From Cornus controversa (lineage: Eukaryota; Streptophyta; Magnoliopsida; Cornales; Cornaceae): DNA of 64,000 bases. Location of the stretch: assembly GCA_026545225.1 (NCBI GenBank), contig CM048852.1, forward strand, positions 17,712,146 to 17,776,145, read 5' to 3'. Positions 22,791 to 35,005 of the stretch are shown here, piece by piece (positions within the stretch are counted from its first letter, which is position 1; each line of letters begins with the position of its first letter). Below the pieces are notes generated by a model. It did not search any database. It saw only the letters and a program-made list of their open reading frames with translations, and was not told the origin of the DNA. Made by a program: the position numbers and the translations under genes.

Positions 22791-24619
22791 CTTAGTCATC
22801 TTCAGTAGATGCAGATCGATTTTGGAAGAGAAAAATTAATGATTGGCACGTCAAGAGATGTGACAATCCCAAATTTGGACAGTAATCCTGTGTGCATGCT
22901 CTTGATGTGCCATTTTGTAACCCTATTGATTGCTGTGCCAAAATCATGTTTTTGTAGATAATGACCTTTTTTTTTTTTCCTGTTTATCATATTAAGCATA
23001 AAAATTGATTTTGACCAAGTTTTGACCTTTCTAGAAGCCTTTAGAATGATCCATTACAATCAAACGGTCCTTAGGGCTCATTTCAAGATTGAACGGTAAA
23101 AGTAACTCGATTGAGGGCAAATTTGGGAGATTTAGGGTAATCGACTTGGATTTTATTATGGAAGCATCAATTTGAGGTTTTGATTATGGTAAGATGGTGA
23201 TTTGAAAAATCAAGAATGAGTGCTCATGACTGGACAACTCTAGTGGCTCCCATGTGATCCAACACTCGAAGGCGAAGTAGTACGATGAAAAGGAAATTTT
23301 GAGGAATTTTAGGTAATAGTTTCACCACAAAAGTGTTAATTTTAGTGTTTGAAAATGATAGGGTGGTCAAAACACAATTACTCAAAACTTGAAAAAAAAG
23401 AAAAGAAATGGAAAATGTCTAGTAATTATACTTAAAACATCAAATTTGAATAATAATTTTATTTAAATCAATATCAATATCAATATCAATCCCTATATAA
23501 ATCAACATAGAATTTTTATACATTTACTTTATTTTATTAATAATAAATATAACAAGAATTATCCATAAAATTTTATATTACTCAAACTTCTTTTTTCAAT
23601 TCCTTTATATATATATAAATTATCAAAAGAATTAAAAATAAAATTTAACTGTTATAGGTGCTTAAAGATAAAAATTACGCTACTATGTAAATTCTTAGTC
23701 CACTCCACTGAAAATAAATTTTACTTCCTTATTCTATTTAGGAAACTAATACAATATGTAATTAATTATTAACCGTGTCTATCCTGCATCTTATCCTAAA
23801 CATAAAAATTGCTTTAGATTATCTATTAAAGTTTATGAAATTATTTTATATGTAGCCATTAAGCTAATTCACGAGTTCTCCCACTATCATACTCGACTCA
23901 CTTGATTCTATTCTTTTAGAGTTCTAAAATAAATTAAGTAAATAATTTATTTTCTTTAAGTTTGATTTATACATTGTTGATGTTGTTTTAAAACAATAAT
24001 TTTATTTTTCTTTATTTTACTTAACTTTAGATAATTTAAGATTAGTATCAAATTCTCTTCTATAAAAAAAGTGCATAGCAGGTGCACTACTAAGCTGATT
24101 TCGAAAGACAGAAGAGGGCTCTCTCTCTTTCTCAATATCTATTAACTGGATTTAAACATCAAATTTTGAATACTAGTTCTGTTTAACACGTGTTTTTTTT
24201 TTTTCACAGACTCGAACCCGCAACCTCTCCGGCAAGAGTGGTTGCCCAAATACTATTTCTTATTACACAAAAGGTTCAAATTTCATATAGAGACTTTCAT
24301 ATAGACAAAGTAAGTGTTATTTGGCATGGAAAAAAAAAAAAACAGATATTCGAACTCTCCTTTTCTTTAAGGTTGGACAAGTTGTAGCATTGGGCTAGAG
24401 GCCCTTTAATTAGAAATGTAATCTTATACTTTTGACAAAACAAGGCAAACCACTCACAACTTAGATACCAATTTAACAAAAAATTGTAAGGTATTGACAT
24501 TGATTATTCAAAAGATCAAGTTAATCTTAACATATACAACAAAGATTAAAAAAGAAAGAACTCTTATAGAGAAGAAAGAGTGATTAGTGCAAAAGAGAAG
24601 ACGAAAGACAACACATTAA
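22791..24619. other. Non-coding part of the duplicated block
   Basis: AT-rich, duplicated at 61370-63205. No gene recognised. A tRNA-like string (ACTCGAACCCGCAACCTCT, 24211-24229) is too short to be a tRNA gene. Confidence 0.5.
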
Positions 24620-25092
24620 GGGTCAGTTTGGTAGGAAAGAAATAGAAGGAAAAGGAAAAGTGATGGAGGGATATGATTTTGTGTGTTTAGAATAAAAATT
24701 TTAATGGAAAAGGAAAGGAAATGGAAGGATTTGGAGGGATAAATCAAGGATAAATAGTAGCTTTTGTTATCCTTCCAAAAATAGGAAGAAAGGGAAGGAA
24801 AGACTACATTTTTTAATGACACTTTGTTAATACTAACTTTGCCCTTATTTTGATAAAAACTAAAATTTGTTCTTTTAAATATAAAAGGGTATAATGGTAA
24901 AAAATTTAAATTGTTTCCTTTCCTTCATTTTCCGAACATGTTAATTATCTTTTCCTTTCTTTTCCTTTACTAATCAACCAAACACAATAAAAGTTTAACA
25001 CTATTTTTTCCTTTTCTTTCCTTCATTTTCTTTTAACTCATTAGTAATGTTATCATTTCTTTTCTTTTCCATTCTACCAAAGATAGCGCCTA
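24620..25092. mobile_element. Tourist-like MITE, about 470 bp
   Basis: Ends GGGTCAGTTTGGTAGGAAAG and, inverted, GGCGCTATCTTTGGTAGAATGG, flanked by TAA on both sides. A GGG-TTTGG terminal repeat with a TAA/TTA target duplication is typical of PIF/Harbinger-derived Tourist MITEs. The interior is AT- and purine-rich with no ORF. Also present at 63206-63680. Confidence 0.65.
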
Positions 25093-25328
25093 AGAGTTGG
25101 TTATCAGTATTGTTAACCATGTGTGAGTGAAAAGATGGACAACATAGTTAGTTGATCTTATTCATTAATAAGGCAAGCTTCACAACAAGCATAGGGGGGC
25201 ATATGAAGCAAGCTGAAAAAGCCATTTCCTCCTCCTCTAATAATGAGGCAAGTTTCATAGCTCCAATCTATACAAGTGGGATGATAGTTGAGTAATTTAA
25301 TAAAAGGAGGTTAGGGGAATTTTGGACG

Positions 25329-25476
25329 AGAAAGTATTGAATACTATTAGGGTATCATACTTCTTTACACATCCAACCGACGGTGAATTAATATTTCTTA
25401 TAACAAGAATGGAGAGTTTTCGTCGATCGGATGTGTAAGAAGTATCATATTTCTGGAGTATTCAATAATTTCTCGC
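25329..25476. mobile_element. Palindromic foldback MITE, about 150 bp
   Basis: The left arm GAGAAAGTATTGAATACT ... ATACTTCTTTACACATCC and the right arm are near reverse complements over about 58 bp each, leaving a small loop. It begins in copy 2 at about 63918 and is cut by the window end. Confidence 0.7.
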
Positions 25477-26599
25477 TTTGGTCATAAAATAATTTTGAAT
25501 CGTGATTCTCAATGTAATTATATTTTATATTTGTCTAATTCAACTTAGATGAAAAGTGACTTTTTATTTTGATTAGATTTTGATGTAAAGTGAAGGCATT
25601 GCTTCACTGTCTCTATATGTACTTATTGTCATATCCTCTATATGCTTATGAAATTTTTTTACAACTCTTAGTTAGACTAGATGCAATTTTTTTCAAAACT
25701 AAAGTAAAGGTGAAGTACAAATATTACATTACATTGGAGACAAATTATAATAGCAATATTATCACGAAGTTAGAACTTAGAACAGTGAAAGGAGTGTGAA
25801 CCCTTTATAACCCTTTAAGTAGTTGTTATTGCAAACAAATAAAATAAATATATACGATGATAATTATCATAAAATCAAATATTATATGTCTAATTTAATT
25901 TATATTTATTTTCATATTTATTTTCAGATTTAATTCTATGGTATTATAAATTTTCATTTATTTTATAATTACGTTTATTTTTAGTTATTAATTTTGTAAG
26001 AAGTATAATTACTAAGATTTTTTTATAATAATAAGAATAATAAACACATAAATTTATTAATTGATCATTACTTGTGCTTAATGGTCTTAAAAAAATTCAA
26101 TAAAAAATAATCTTTATCAAATTATATTGTAAAAATTTGCATATCGATTCATTTTAGACGTGTGAAGTAAATAAAATTTCACGATTACAACAGTCAATCC
26201 TATTATCTATCTTATGCCGATACAGACCCTAGAACGATTCTATTACACTACGTCTGTTTTTGCGTCTGCAATCACCACCGCGACTGCGAACCAAGCTATT
26301 TATTTATTAATCAACTCACTTCTAATTGCTTTTCCACTGTGCACATAATCCACTAAAGTATAAATAGGTACTCCTATGAATTAACCAGATATGAATGTGC
26401 CCAGGGATTTAGGTCCCAAGGGTCACTATTCATCCTTGTTTCCTATAAAGTGTGTGTGTGTGTATATATATATATCTTATAATCTGAGCTTTGGCTATAG
26501 AAAGATGGAATATTGGATTAAACAAGAACAAGCTGGAGATAGATTTGCCAGAAAAAATAACTAGATTAGAGAGAAATTTAGCTCAACAAAAATTTTCCA
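25477..26599. other. Intergenic, 3' of COQ3
   Basis: AT-rich and mostly unremarkable. A short GT/AT microsatellite lies at 26450-26476. No gene recognised. Reading the COQ3 strand, this is its 3' flank. Confidence 0.5.
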
Positions 26600-26967
26600 T
26601 TACATTATTGGCCCTTTTTTGGTACAAAATACAATATAATTTACACCAACATCATCAGATAGAGCCCATCTGTAATACCCCGCTCCAACACATGGTATGA
26701 TATTGTCCGCTTTGGGCCTGAGCCCGCACGGTTTTGCTCTTGGGTTTACCCCAAAAGGCCTCATACCATTTGAAGAGAACATACTACATATAAGCACATC
26801 CCCTTTTCCACACGTAGGCAATGTGGGATTGAGCACCCTGTACCCTGTCAGTGTGGTAGCTCAACCCAGTGTCTATTTTCGCACCCGCCCACTCACACCC
26901 GTCCACAAGGGTTACTACACCATCCTCCTGTCAAGGGGTTGTACACAATTCCAGCCATCTCTTGGAC
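26600..26967 (-). pseudogene. COQ3: COQ3 last exon, split by TRIM solo LTR
   Basis: After acceptor CCAG the exon encodes VQEMAGIVYNPLTGGW (26920-26967). It is then interrupted by 249 bp plus the duplicated GATGG, and resumes ALSDDVGVNYIVFCTKKGPIM with TAA at 26600-26602. Removing the insert and one GATGG restores the reading frame across PLTGGWALSDD, the normal family sequence. Read through, the LTR adds eight codons and a TGA at 26893-26895. A GT-AG pair at the element edges keeps frame but leaves a TGA. Confidence 0.9.
26671..26919 (-). mobile_element. TRIM-1 solo LTR in COQ3 exon, TSD CCATC
   Basis: 249 bp with LTR ends TGTAGTAACCC...GGGGTATTACA (minus strand). Flanked by CCATC at 26666-26670 and 26920-26924. 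Same LTR as in the complete TRIM-1 elements at 34432, 57143 and 59144, but without internal part or second LTR. It contains the CCCACATCGCCTGGGT-type block (here slightly changed) and a CTTATATG TATA-like motif. Confidence 0.93.
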
Positions 26968-27094
26968 CTGGCAAACCCAATTAGATAGCAAGCAACTTTT
27001 ACCAAAAAGGGAAGATTCAACATTGTAAAATTCGAATTTTACTAATGCTCCAAGGAGAACATATTAGTATAATCAAAGTACGTATTTTGCTTAC
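26968..27094 (-). other. COQ3 intron, 127 bp
   Basis: GTAAGC donor, CCAG acceptor. The only COQ3 intron in view without a transposon. Confidence 0.8.
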
Positions 27095-27159
27095 AGTTAT
27101 GAAAGCACTAGTTCTTCGGCGGTAAGAAAGCTCGACCACTGATGCGTACCTTTAAGGAG
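27095..27159 (-). pseudogene. COQ3: COQ3 fifth visible exon, frame-shifted
   Basis: Acceptor CTGCAG, then LLKGTHQWSSFLTAEELV, where the family continues with about nine residues ending LQRAS. Here the frame runs into TAA before the GTAAGC donor. The exon is 65 nt where about 81 is expected, implying a 16-nt internal deletion. An alternative GT at 27107-27108 would keep the frame but drop roughly ten residues. Confidence 0.8.
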
Positions 27160-28228
27160 CTGCAGAGTACCAAATATTATGTGCAAAACATTAAAGCATG
27201 CATAGTTTAAGGACATAATTGCGCAGCACCTAAACAAAAGGGTGACACTCAACATCAACAAGCGTAGCAGCAATGATCACTTAATATTAAAGAAATGCTT
27301 CACTAATAACTCCAAGGCATGCAGGACCATCCTTGTATGCATACTAATATGCTTAGGAAAACATAGATTAATTGTTTTATGTAAAATGAATCTGTAACAT
27401 CAGGATAGCTGGTTTTAGAGCCTTTTCTTTTCCCTTTCCCTAAAATATATAATTTTCAATATGTTTACATCTCACTTTATCAGTTCGAAACAGTTTCTGG
27501 TTAAGTTTCCATCCATCCTTTGCATTCCATTCAGTAATGTTTCCCAAAAGTACATATATATAAAATTTTAGGGCTGCATTTGGAATGTATTAACACATAA
27601 TGCCTTATTACAATCCATCTAGAGTGCCTTTCATGTACGATGCACTCGAAGTTTTTAGAATCTCTAACCATTATCTCTACGAAATTAACAGTGCTCTAAA
27701 ACAACACCACCTTATTGTCACAGGGGATTCAAAAACAACCGCTCACTTATTCACATCACATCCCAAATTTTCACTTTCTTAAAATTTGTGAAATAACATT
27801 AACCACACATTGTCTGGTCAAAACACCACTGCTTATGCACACAACATCCAGGAAATAAAATGAATGTTTGGATAAGGTCAAAAGGGGAGAAAAAAAAAAA
27901 AGGATTCTGGGAAATGGTAGTGACACACGTATATAAGAAAAATTAAGGCTTATAAGGGATGATTCTTGAAAGAGAAAAAATTGAGAAGTTAAAGAAGTAA
28001 CTAAAAAAAGGTGAATTTTTCAAGATATGGCATTTCAAATTTGGGGTTCAAATAGAAAATTTCTGAATTTTACTTACAAAATTAGTTATTATAGTAAAAA
28101 GAATTACAATGCCAACTCCCAAAAATAAATTAAGTCAAATAATTCTTAACTTCTATGGATAGCCAAAAAAATTTTTTGATTTTTTTAATGATAATTCAAA
28201 ATAGTCAAAATAAATTGAAAGTTGATTC
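27160..28228. other. COQ3 intron DNA, nothing recognised
   Basis: AT-rich intron sequence with no recognised repeat or gene; a small open frame at 27600-27782 has no visible family. Confidence 0.5.
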
Positions 28229-28675
28229 TTTTTTTTTTATAAGTAAGATTTCATAACAGGTGCTCAAGAGGGAAGCGCTCCCAAGAGAATATACAAGATG
28301 CCGCAAGTAACCACCTACAATTTCAAGCTATCCACAAAATCCACAAGGTGTCCCACAGATTTACAATTTTGCCCATTAACTCAAAAAAATAAAGAAATCA
28401 ATATATTGTATTTGAAAGACCAAATAGAAGTCTCCTCTCCATCGAAGGACCTCCTATTTCTCTCGCGCCACAAGCCTTGCCATAAACAAAGGGGAGTGGT
28501 CTTCCAAGCATCTCTGACTCGACTATCCACAGTACACATCTCCAAGCCTCTAACATGTCCACCGTGGAACCAAAGAAGACACCCAAAACATACCAAACAC
28601 AGCCAAAACTATAGACTAAACATCCCTCACCACTGAACAATGAAGAAGAAGTTGGTTCATAGTTTCCTCCTCCTC
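28229..28675 (-). mobile_element. L1 LINE 3' end, minus strand
   Basis: The minus strand carries degenerate zinc-knuckle/RT-tail coding typical of plant L1 ORF2 (LLLHCS ... PLCLWQGLWRERNRRSF), a 3' UTR with GGAGCGCTTCCC, and an A-run (28228-28238 on +). Truncated at its 5' side. Confidence 0.75.
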
Positions 28676-28983
28676 ACAAAATTAAAAGGGGAAAGTGCAA
28701 AAACCCTCCTTGAACTACAGGTCCTTTTACAAAATACCTACCTACAGGATTCTTTTGAATTACTTAAAAATGTTGCAAATAGGCCCTTGCAGTCTAATTG
28801 CAGGTTAAAAATTAAAGGAATTTAGTCACATGAATCACACGAGTAATATCTCAAAAGAAGAAAATGAAAACCATAGACACCAGCTTCAATACTAAGGTGG
28901 GAATTCTAATAATGAATGCTAAATATGCTTCAGAGGATATTGACAACAAATATAGAGCAACAAAATGAAATAAATAATCATAC

Positions 28984-29133
28984 CCAATGGAGGAGGTACT
29001 CTGCTGCGATGATGGCAGTTGCATACGATCTCATAGAACGATTTATTGTTGAAATCACAGTGGCTCCATTAGAAACTGTTAATGCTGCCAATGATTTGCA
29101 GAATTCAGCAGGATTTGCTACATGCTCAATTAC
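28984..29133 (-). CDS. COQ3: COQ3 fourth visible exon
   Basis: 50 intact codons from CTTAG acceptor to GTATGA donor: VIEHVANPAEFCKSLAALTV ... NGATVISTINRSMRSY ... AEYLLHW. VIEHV and the TINR block are hallmark COQ3/UbiG motifs. No lesion. Confidence 0.93.
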
Positions 29134-29674
29134 CTAAGAGACATACAAACAATTAGATGGATAGCCAAATGAGTACATGGTTTGGAATTTCATGTATGTA
29201 ACCATCCGATGACTAGACATTGCCAATGTTGTTGGAGTCGTGACTCGTGAGTCAGTTTATGTAGAAGCCAAGAGTAATGAATATACGAATGGGAAGCAAA
29301 AAGCAAATGGAGAATGAAGAAATATTCTAGAATGTCAGTATATGTTAGGCAAACTGCTTTACCAATCATAATACAGTACTTCCATACATATTCAATTCTG
29401 TAACCAGTTTCTTAAAATTACTGAAGTCAGGAAAGCTGAAAAAATAATTCAGCATTTTTTATATCTGGTACGTACAACAAGGCTTATGAACTTAAAAACC
29501 AGGAATGGAACTTGCGTAGAGTCTAACTGAAGCCAAACACAGAAATTGACCGGTCAACATTTAACCTTTAACCAACCCAATCTGAGAATCAACCTGAGTA
29601 CACACTTTAATTACTTTAATTACAGTAAGTGCATTCATACATATACATGTATATACACATACAGATTGTAGCTT

Positions 29675-29926
29675 TATTGCCACTCCCCTTTGTTGGTGAG
29701 GATTGTGGAGAGAGAGGAATAGGAGGTCTTTTGACTGGGAGTTAACTCCTATTTGGTCTCTTAATTCTTTTGGGTTAATGAATGAAATTGTAAATCTGTG
29801 GGGATCTTTTGGAGTTTGTAGATAGCTTGAAAGTATATCTATTCTTTTTTGTATGCTTTGTTTCTTGGGCGCGCTTCCCCACTTGAACGCTTCTTTAATC
29901 AAATGATTCTTATAAAAAAATATAAA
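29675..29926 (+). mobile_element. L1 LINE 3' end, plus strand
   Basis: Homologous to the minus-strand tail at 28229-28675 but inverted (CACTCCCCTTTGTT, AGAGAGAGGAATAGGAGGTC, GGCGCGCTTCCCC), ending in an A-rich run at about 29915-29933. 5' truncated. Confidence 0.7.
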
Positions 29927-29929
29927 ATA

Positions 29930-30368
29930 AAAATCTATAGGAGAGTTATTAGGCCAGCTATATTGTATGGAGCAGAGTCTTGAGCATTGAAAAAGAAACA
30001 AGAACAATGTATTTATGTAGCAGAAATGAGGATACTACGATAGATAATAGGACTAACCAGGAGAGATAAGATTAATAATGAATTCGAAAGGAAAACTAGG
30101 ACAACACTTATTAATGATAAAATTAAAGAAAGTAGACTTAGGTGGTATGGTCATATACAATGTAGACCCTAAGATGCACCGGTTAGATTTTTCCTAGGAT
30201 GTAAGCAACAAAGAAGACAACCTAAACTTCCATGGGATGAAGTAATTAAAAAAGATTTTAAAAAATTAAGTATTAGAGGAGACACGTGTATAACAGGACG
30301 AGTGGAAAAAGGGAATTCATGTGGCCAACCCCATCCATATGAAATAAAGGCAATGATGATTGTATAAC
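29930..30368 (+). mobile_element. RTE-clade LINE 3' end
   Basis: Continuous degenerate frame with the C-terminal pattern of RTE reverse transcriptase proteins: RVIRPAMLYGAES, VAEMRILRWIIGLTRRDKI, ESRLRWYGHIQCRP, DAPVRF, and a tail ending in GATGATTGTA, typical of RTE 3' ends. One TGA and one TAA interrupt it. 5' truncated, dead. Confidence 0.8.
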
Positions 30369-31248
30369 ATTGCAGCTTTAAGAACTTAAGTTGCATAGAA
30401 GGCCATTATTATTGCCCAATGCTTGTCATGCCTATGGGGGGGTTGCTAAGAAGAAAGGCTAGAGAGAGACCTGACCTTTGTATTCTTGCACAGAGTGGTT
30501 GCTCAGAGACTGTGAATATGCGTCCTCGCTTTTATGTAGATTCATACAATCTCATAGAATGATTCTCTGTTGAGAAAATCATACCCATTGGAATAAGACT
30601 GATGCAGGATGTAACTTGGGATTTTGAAATAATGATGTCTACAGTAACTTATTTGGTGGGATAAGAGTTGGAAGTGTTTAAGGTCTGGGTTCGCAAAGAC
30701 ATCAGTGATGCGAAATTTGCTTCCTAATTTTCTGGACTCGCTAAATTCCCAACGAGAATAAGACTTAACTTGTATAACCAGGAAACAAGAAATCTTGATA
30801 TTACACATTCTCTAAAATGATCAAAATATATCTAATATGTTAAAGGTCAAGAAATTAATAAAAACAAACTAATAAACAAGGCACTCAAGCATAATACCAT
30901 AGACCCCTTTCATTGGACAGAAAGTGTTTTTGAGTGGCATGGGGCATAAAATATACTTTATATTTTCTCTAACCAACCAATGCCAAACACATCAAATATT
31001 CTGTGACTCAAAATAAAATCCATAAAAGTACGTCTCATGCTAGATTAGCCAAAAAAAACTCCCAACCCCACCCCACCGCCGCCAAGTCAGCAGTTTAGTT
31101 GCAGCTTCTAAATGACGATATGCCCTTAAGCAATAGTCTAACAAATCGACAATGAATACACTCGACAATAAATACAATGTAACTAGCAATGCTACAACTT
31201 ACAATTACATTAACTACTATAACAACAATTTAGTTCAATAAGTCATGT
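30369..31248. other. COQ3 intron DNA
   Basis: No gene or element recognised. A 36-bp stretch at 30542-30578 weakly resembles part of the COQ3 fourth exon. Confidence 0.5.
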
Positions 31249-32520
31249 GATGGGGAACGAGATATGATTCGCACACATGCGTTGCACATGCTTCACCATT
31301 ACTTTTGGAGAAGAGGGAAAGAGAAATAAAATTGGGGTTTTTATTTATGCTCATTGTTATTTTTGGTAAAGTTTGAATTTCAAGGTTATTTTGGCATTTT
31401 TACGTTTTAGGGTTTGCTTAATAATTTACGTATATAAAGGCTCTTATGTAAACAGACAATTTAGCTTTGATTATTGAATATTGTTATTTGTTTGTGAGCT
31501 TGAGAACTCTCCCTTTGTGTCTTCTTCTCTCTCCTTGTTCTTGCTTTTCTCAATCTCTCAGTCTGTCTAGTCTATCTCCTTCAATCTATTTTCTCATCCC
31601 CTTCGTTTGTTTCCTCACCCCCTCCTTCTAACCTCATCTTCTCATTCTCATCCCTTACTTTCATTCTAGTTCTAAATCTATTGTATCTGTCTTGCATCAA
31701 CTTGGTATCCAAGCCTTTGCGTGCTGCATCAATTTGGTATCAGAGCGAAAGATCCAAGTCTAAGTAAGGATCAAGTTCAATTTCAGTTCCAAGTCACAGA
31801 GCAAAAGATCCAAGCCAGGGCAAATGATCCAATCCAAGCATTTTAGCATTTTGTTACTGTTCATCTTGACCTCTCCCAAACACAACCCCTTCAGACTTAA
31901 ACCCATCAGTTACTGTTCACCATCTCTAACAAACCACAGCACAAAAGTCACCCTCGCCAAATCCACACTAAACCAAAAAGCCCAAACCCCACCATCAGCA
32001 ATCCAAACATCTTCAGTCTCATCCAAATCCCAAACCAATAGTTTACCCATCAGCCTTCTCACAAGTCCAAACAAACCCTAATCGCCAAAAAAAAAAGATT
32101 CATCCACCCCAGAGCACCCATCGGAACCCTAACCTGGCTACTGTTTCACCTCACAAAAATTGATCTTCACCAACCACCTACCACATTACCTACCCACTGT
32201 TCACAAACCCTACAGTCAAAACCATTGCAAAACCCAAAGCCAAACAACAACAAACCCCAATCACAACTTAAGTCACCATAACAGTCGAAGCCATCAACAA
32301 AGTCCTTCGCCAGATCCCTAGCAACCATGCTTCGAACCTAAGACAATACTGCCTCAGTGAAACCACAATCAACCGCCAACAAACCCATCCCCACAACAAC
32401 GCAAAACCAAAACCCATCTCGTCACCAAAAATTTAAATCGAGCCCTAAACCTTGACTAGTCCAACAAGATTAAGATAAACAAGGCAAAATTATATAGAAA
32501 AAGATTAAGTAAGATCAACT
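31249..32520 (+). mobile_element. LTR retrotransposon 5' fragment
   Basis: LTR-like sequence from TGATGGGGAACGAG (31249) with TATATAAAGG at 31430-31439 and CT-rich leader, ending near 31730. It is followed by TTTGGTATCAGAGCG, an initiator-tRNA-Met primer-binding site (a decayed copy CTTGGTATCCAAGC precedes it). The following 700 bp are A/C-rich with many stops and no recognisable protein. No 3' LTR found. Boundaries approximate. Confidence 0.6.
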
Positions 32521-34431
32521 TGCCTGGATGTCTAAATAGAGTTTTTGGGTCTCTCTCCCAAACTCAAATCTCTACAACCAATTTTTTGTATCCCCTAATT
32601 AATTATATTAATAATATTAGGCTATTTATATTTCTAATTCAAATCTGTTTGGTTACAAGTATATTTTATTCCTAATTCAAGTCTCATAAACCCATATTGA
32701 AATACCCCCCAGAAAATTTCGCGCATGAAGTGGCCAGTCTCATACACAAAACCTGGAAGATACATACAACTGGTAGCACACAAGCATAGAATACAAAAGA
32801 TATAATGAACAATTTTCTAAAAGCAGAAAAGAAAGTTCCTCTGAATTAAAATAACTGCTAACTAAACAATATATGTCCGGTAATACAATTTGGAAGTCCT
32901 GTAACCCAAGGACCCCTTAACCAGAATGAACCAAAGTTTTTAATTCTAAAATTAATACCAACAATCAAAGTCTCAAAAGCTCATAGTATGACTCTTGAAG
33001 AAAACAAGTTCCTACCCTGTAACTGATGAGATGAGACGTCTGCTACAACCAAACCCTAAAACTCTATCCTTGCGGTGGAACCTGTCTGAAACCTGAAATA
33101 TCAACAAAGTGGGTTAAACCCACGAGCAAGTTCTATCTACTACATCCCAATCAGAGAACCAATATACATACCCTCAGTATAAGGGACACAAAAGAAAATA
33201 ATAGATTTAACATACAAGTTATTCTTATTCTAGCTTCATATTTTCAAAACAACAGTCATTAATTATAATATTCCACCCAAATCCTTATTATGCAAAGGTG
33301 ATCACATTTCTTAAGTTCAGCAGAAATAAACATAACATGAAATAATATCAAGTTTAAGCAATCCTAACATGCCACCATTTAATCTTTTGATACCTTAATA
33401 GGTATAGGTATATACATACTAGTCATTTCCTACTTAGTTCATGTTTTCAGAAGTAAAATCATCTTATACATTGTCCCAACAAACCCTTATTATTCAACAA
33501 TGAACACATTTTTTAAGTTCAAAATAAAGAAAACATATGCATACATATATAGATACCTTATTAGGTATGGGCGATCCTAACACGCCAAATAAAATGTATA
33601 AATACCTTATTAGGTAGGGGCGATCCTGACATGCCAAATAAAATGTATAGATACCTTTTTAGGTATGAGCGATCCTGACACGCTAATTAAAATGTATAGA
33701 TACCTTATTAGGTAGGGGCGATCCTGATACGCTGGGCAATCCTTACATGCCAAAATAAAATGCATAGATACCTTATTAGGTATGGGCGATCCTGACACGC
33801 CGGGCAATCCTTACATGCCAAAATAAAATGTACAGATGCATTCCCAATATGAAACATAAAATAAACAAGGTGCATTATGATAATAATTTGCACAAACAAC
33901 TAATTCAAATTATCTGTATGAAATTATCACCATATGACAAATCGTCCACAAGTAAACTATAAACAAATATTCGATATGCATTGATATCTTTAAAGGTAAA
34001 TACAATCAAGTAAATCAAATAACTCAAACATCCATTATAGAAGTAATTTCCCAACTCAACCTCCAATGCACTCAAACATACGAGGGAGTCTAAACGTAAC
34101 TTTCATCTAGGTTTTTGGGCATATTCTACTGCTAAGAACCCTATTAAATCATGCTGGAATTTTCTATAATTTTTGAGAATTTAAAAAATTATGTTTCTAG
34201 CAAAAAGAAAATAAACATAATTCGAGGCATACTTTCACAACCAACACAATCACAAGGGAGACTCATTTTGACATGAAATTTAAAACCCAGGTGCATTTTA
34301 ATCCTATAAAGTTACCTAGATTTTTTTCTAGAATTTTCTGGATTTTAAAATATTTTCTAAAAATAAAAGATGCGAAAATCCAACTTTTGGACACTAAAAA
34401 AAATCAATTGAGCCATAAGGGAACATTATTT

Positions 34432-35005
34432 TATAATACCCCGCTCCAACACATGGTATGATATTGTCCGCTTTGGGCCTGAGCCCGCACGGTTTTGCTC
34501 TTGAATTTTATTCCAAAAGGCCTCATACCATTTGAAGAGAACATACTACATATAAGCACATCCCCTTTTCCACACCCAGGCGATGTGGGATTGAGCACCT
34601 TGTACCCTGTCAGTGTGGTAGCTCAGTCCAGTGTCTGTCTATGCACCCGCCCACTCACACCCGTCCACAAGGGTTACTACAATCCACCCCCCTATGAGGC
34701 CCGACGCCCTCGTCGGCACACTTACTTCCGGCTGGGTTCAGGCTCTGATACCAACTGTAATACCCCGCTCCAACACATGGTATGATATTGTCTGCTTTGG
34801 GCCTGAGCCCGCACGATTTTGCTCTTGAATTTTATTCCAAAAGGCCTCATACCATTTGAAGAGAACATACTACATATAAGCACATCCCCTTTTCCACACC
34901 CAGGCGATGTGGGATTGAGCACCTTGTACCCTGTCAGTGTGGTAGCTCAGCCCAGTGTCTGTCTATGCACCCGCCCACTCACACCCGTCCACAAGGGTTA
35001 CTACA
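34432..35005 (-). mobile_element. TRIM-1 complete element
   Basis: Two 250-bp LTRs (34432-34681 and 34756-35005) around only 74 bp. Read on the minus strand, the interior is a primer-binding site GTTGGTATCAGAGCC and a polypurine tract ending in GGGGGGGTGGAT. No coding capacity. Flanks are consistent with ATTTT duplication, though the first base is ambiguous because the LTR start is mutated (TATAATACC). Confidence 0.9.

Larger units (their letters stand above)
18070..25413 (+). repeat. Segmental duplication, copy 1 (partner 55404-64000)
   Basis: Direct duplicate containing gypsy pol remnant, two inverted LTRs, PMD pseudogene and MITEs in the same order. The left edge lies just before AGTGAGGATGATGG. 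The homology still holds at 25413, which pairs with the last base of the window, so the true right edge lies beyond. Differences are scattered substitutions, an 85-bp segment missing here relative to 58402-58486, and two TRIM insertions found only in copy 2. Confidence 0.92.

Noticed and set aside
24211-24250. tRNA-like string ACTCGAACCCGCAACCTCT
   Set aside because: No cloverleaf could be built around it and the copy at 62795 has diverged without compensating changes.
30542-30578. Possible second partial copy of a COQ3 exon
   Set aside because: Similarity is only about 36 bp and roughly three quarters identical, with stops and no splice sites.
31824-32081. 85-codon open frame in the LTR-retrotransposon fragment
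   Set aside because: A/C-rich low-complexity sequence without gag or pol motifs.
33555-33840. Regular repeats resembling a CRISPR array
   Set aside because: Eukaryotic LTR subrepeats with no unique spacers; identical modules occur in the other family-A LTRs.
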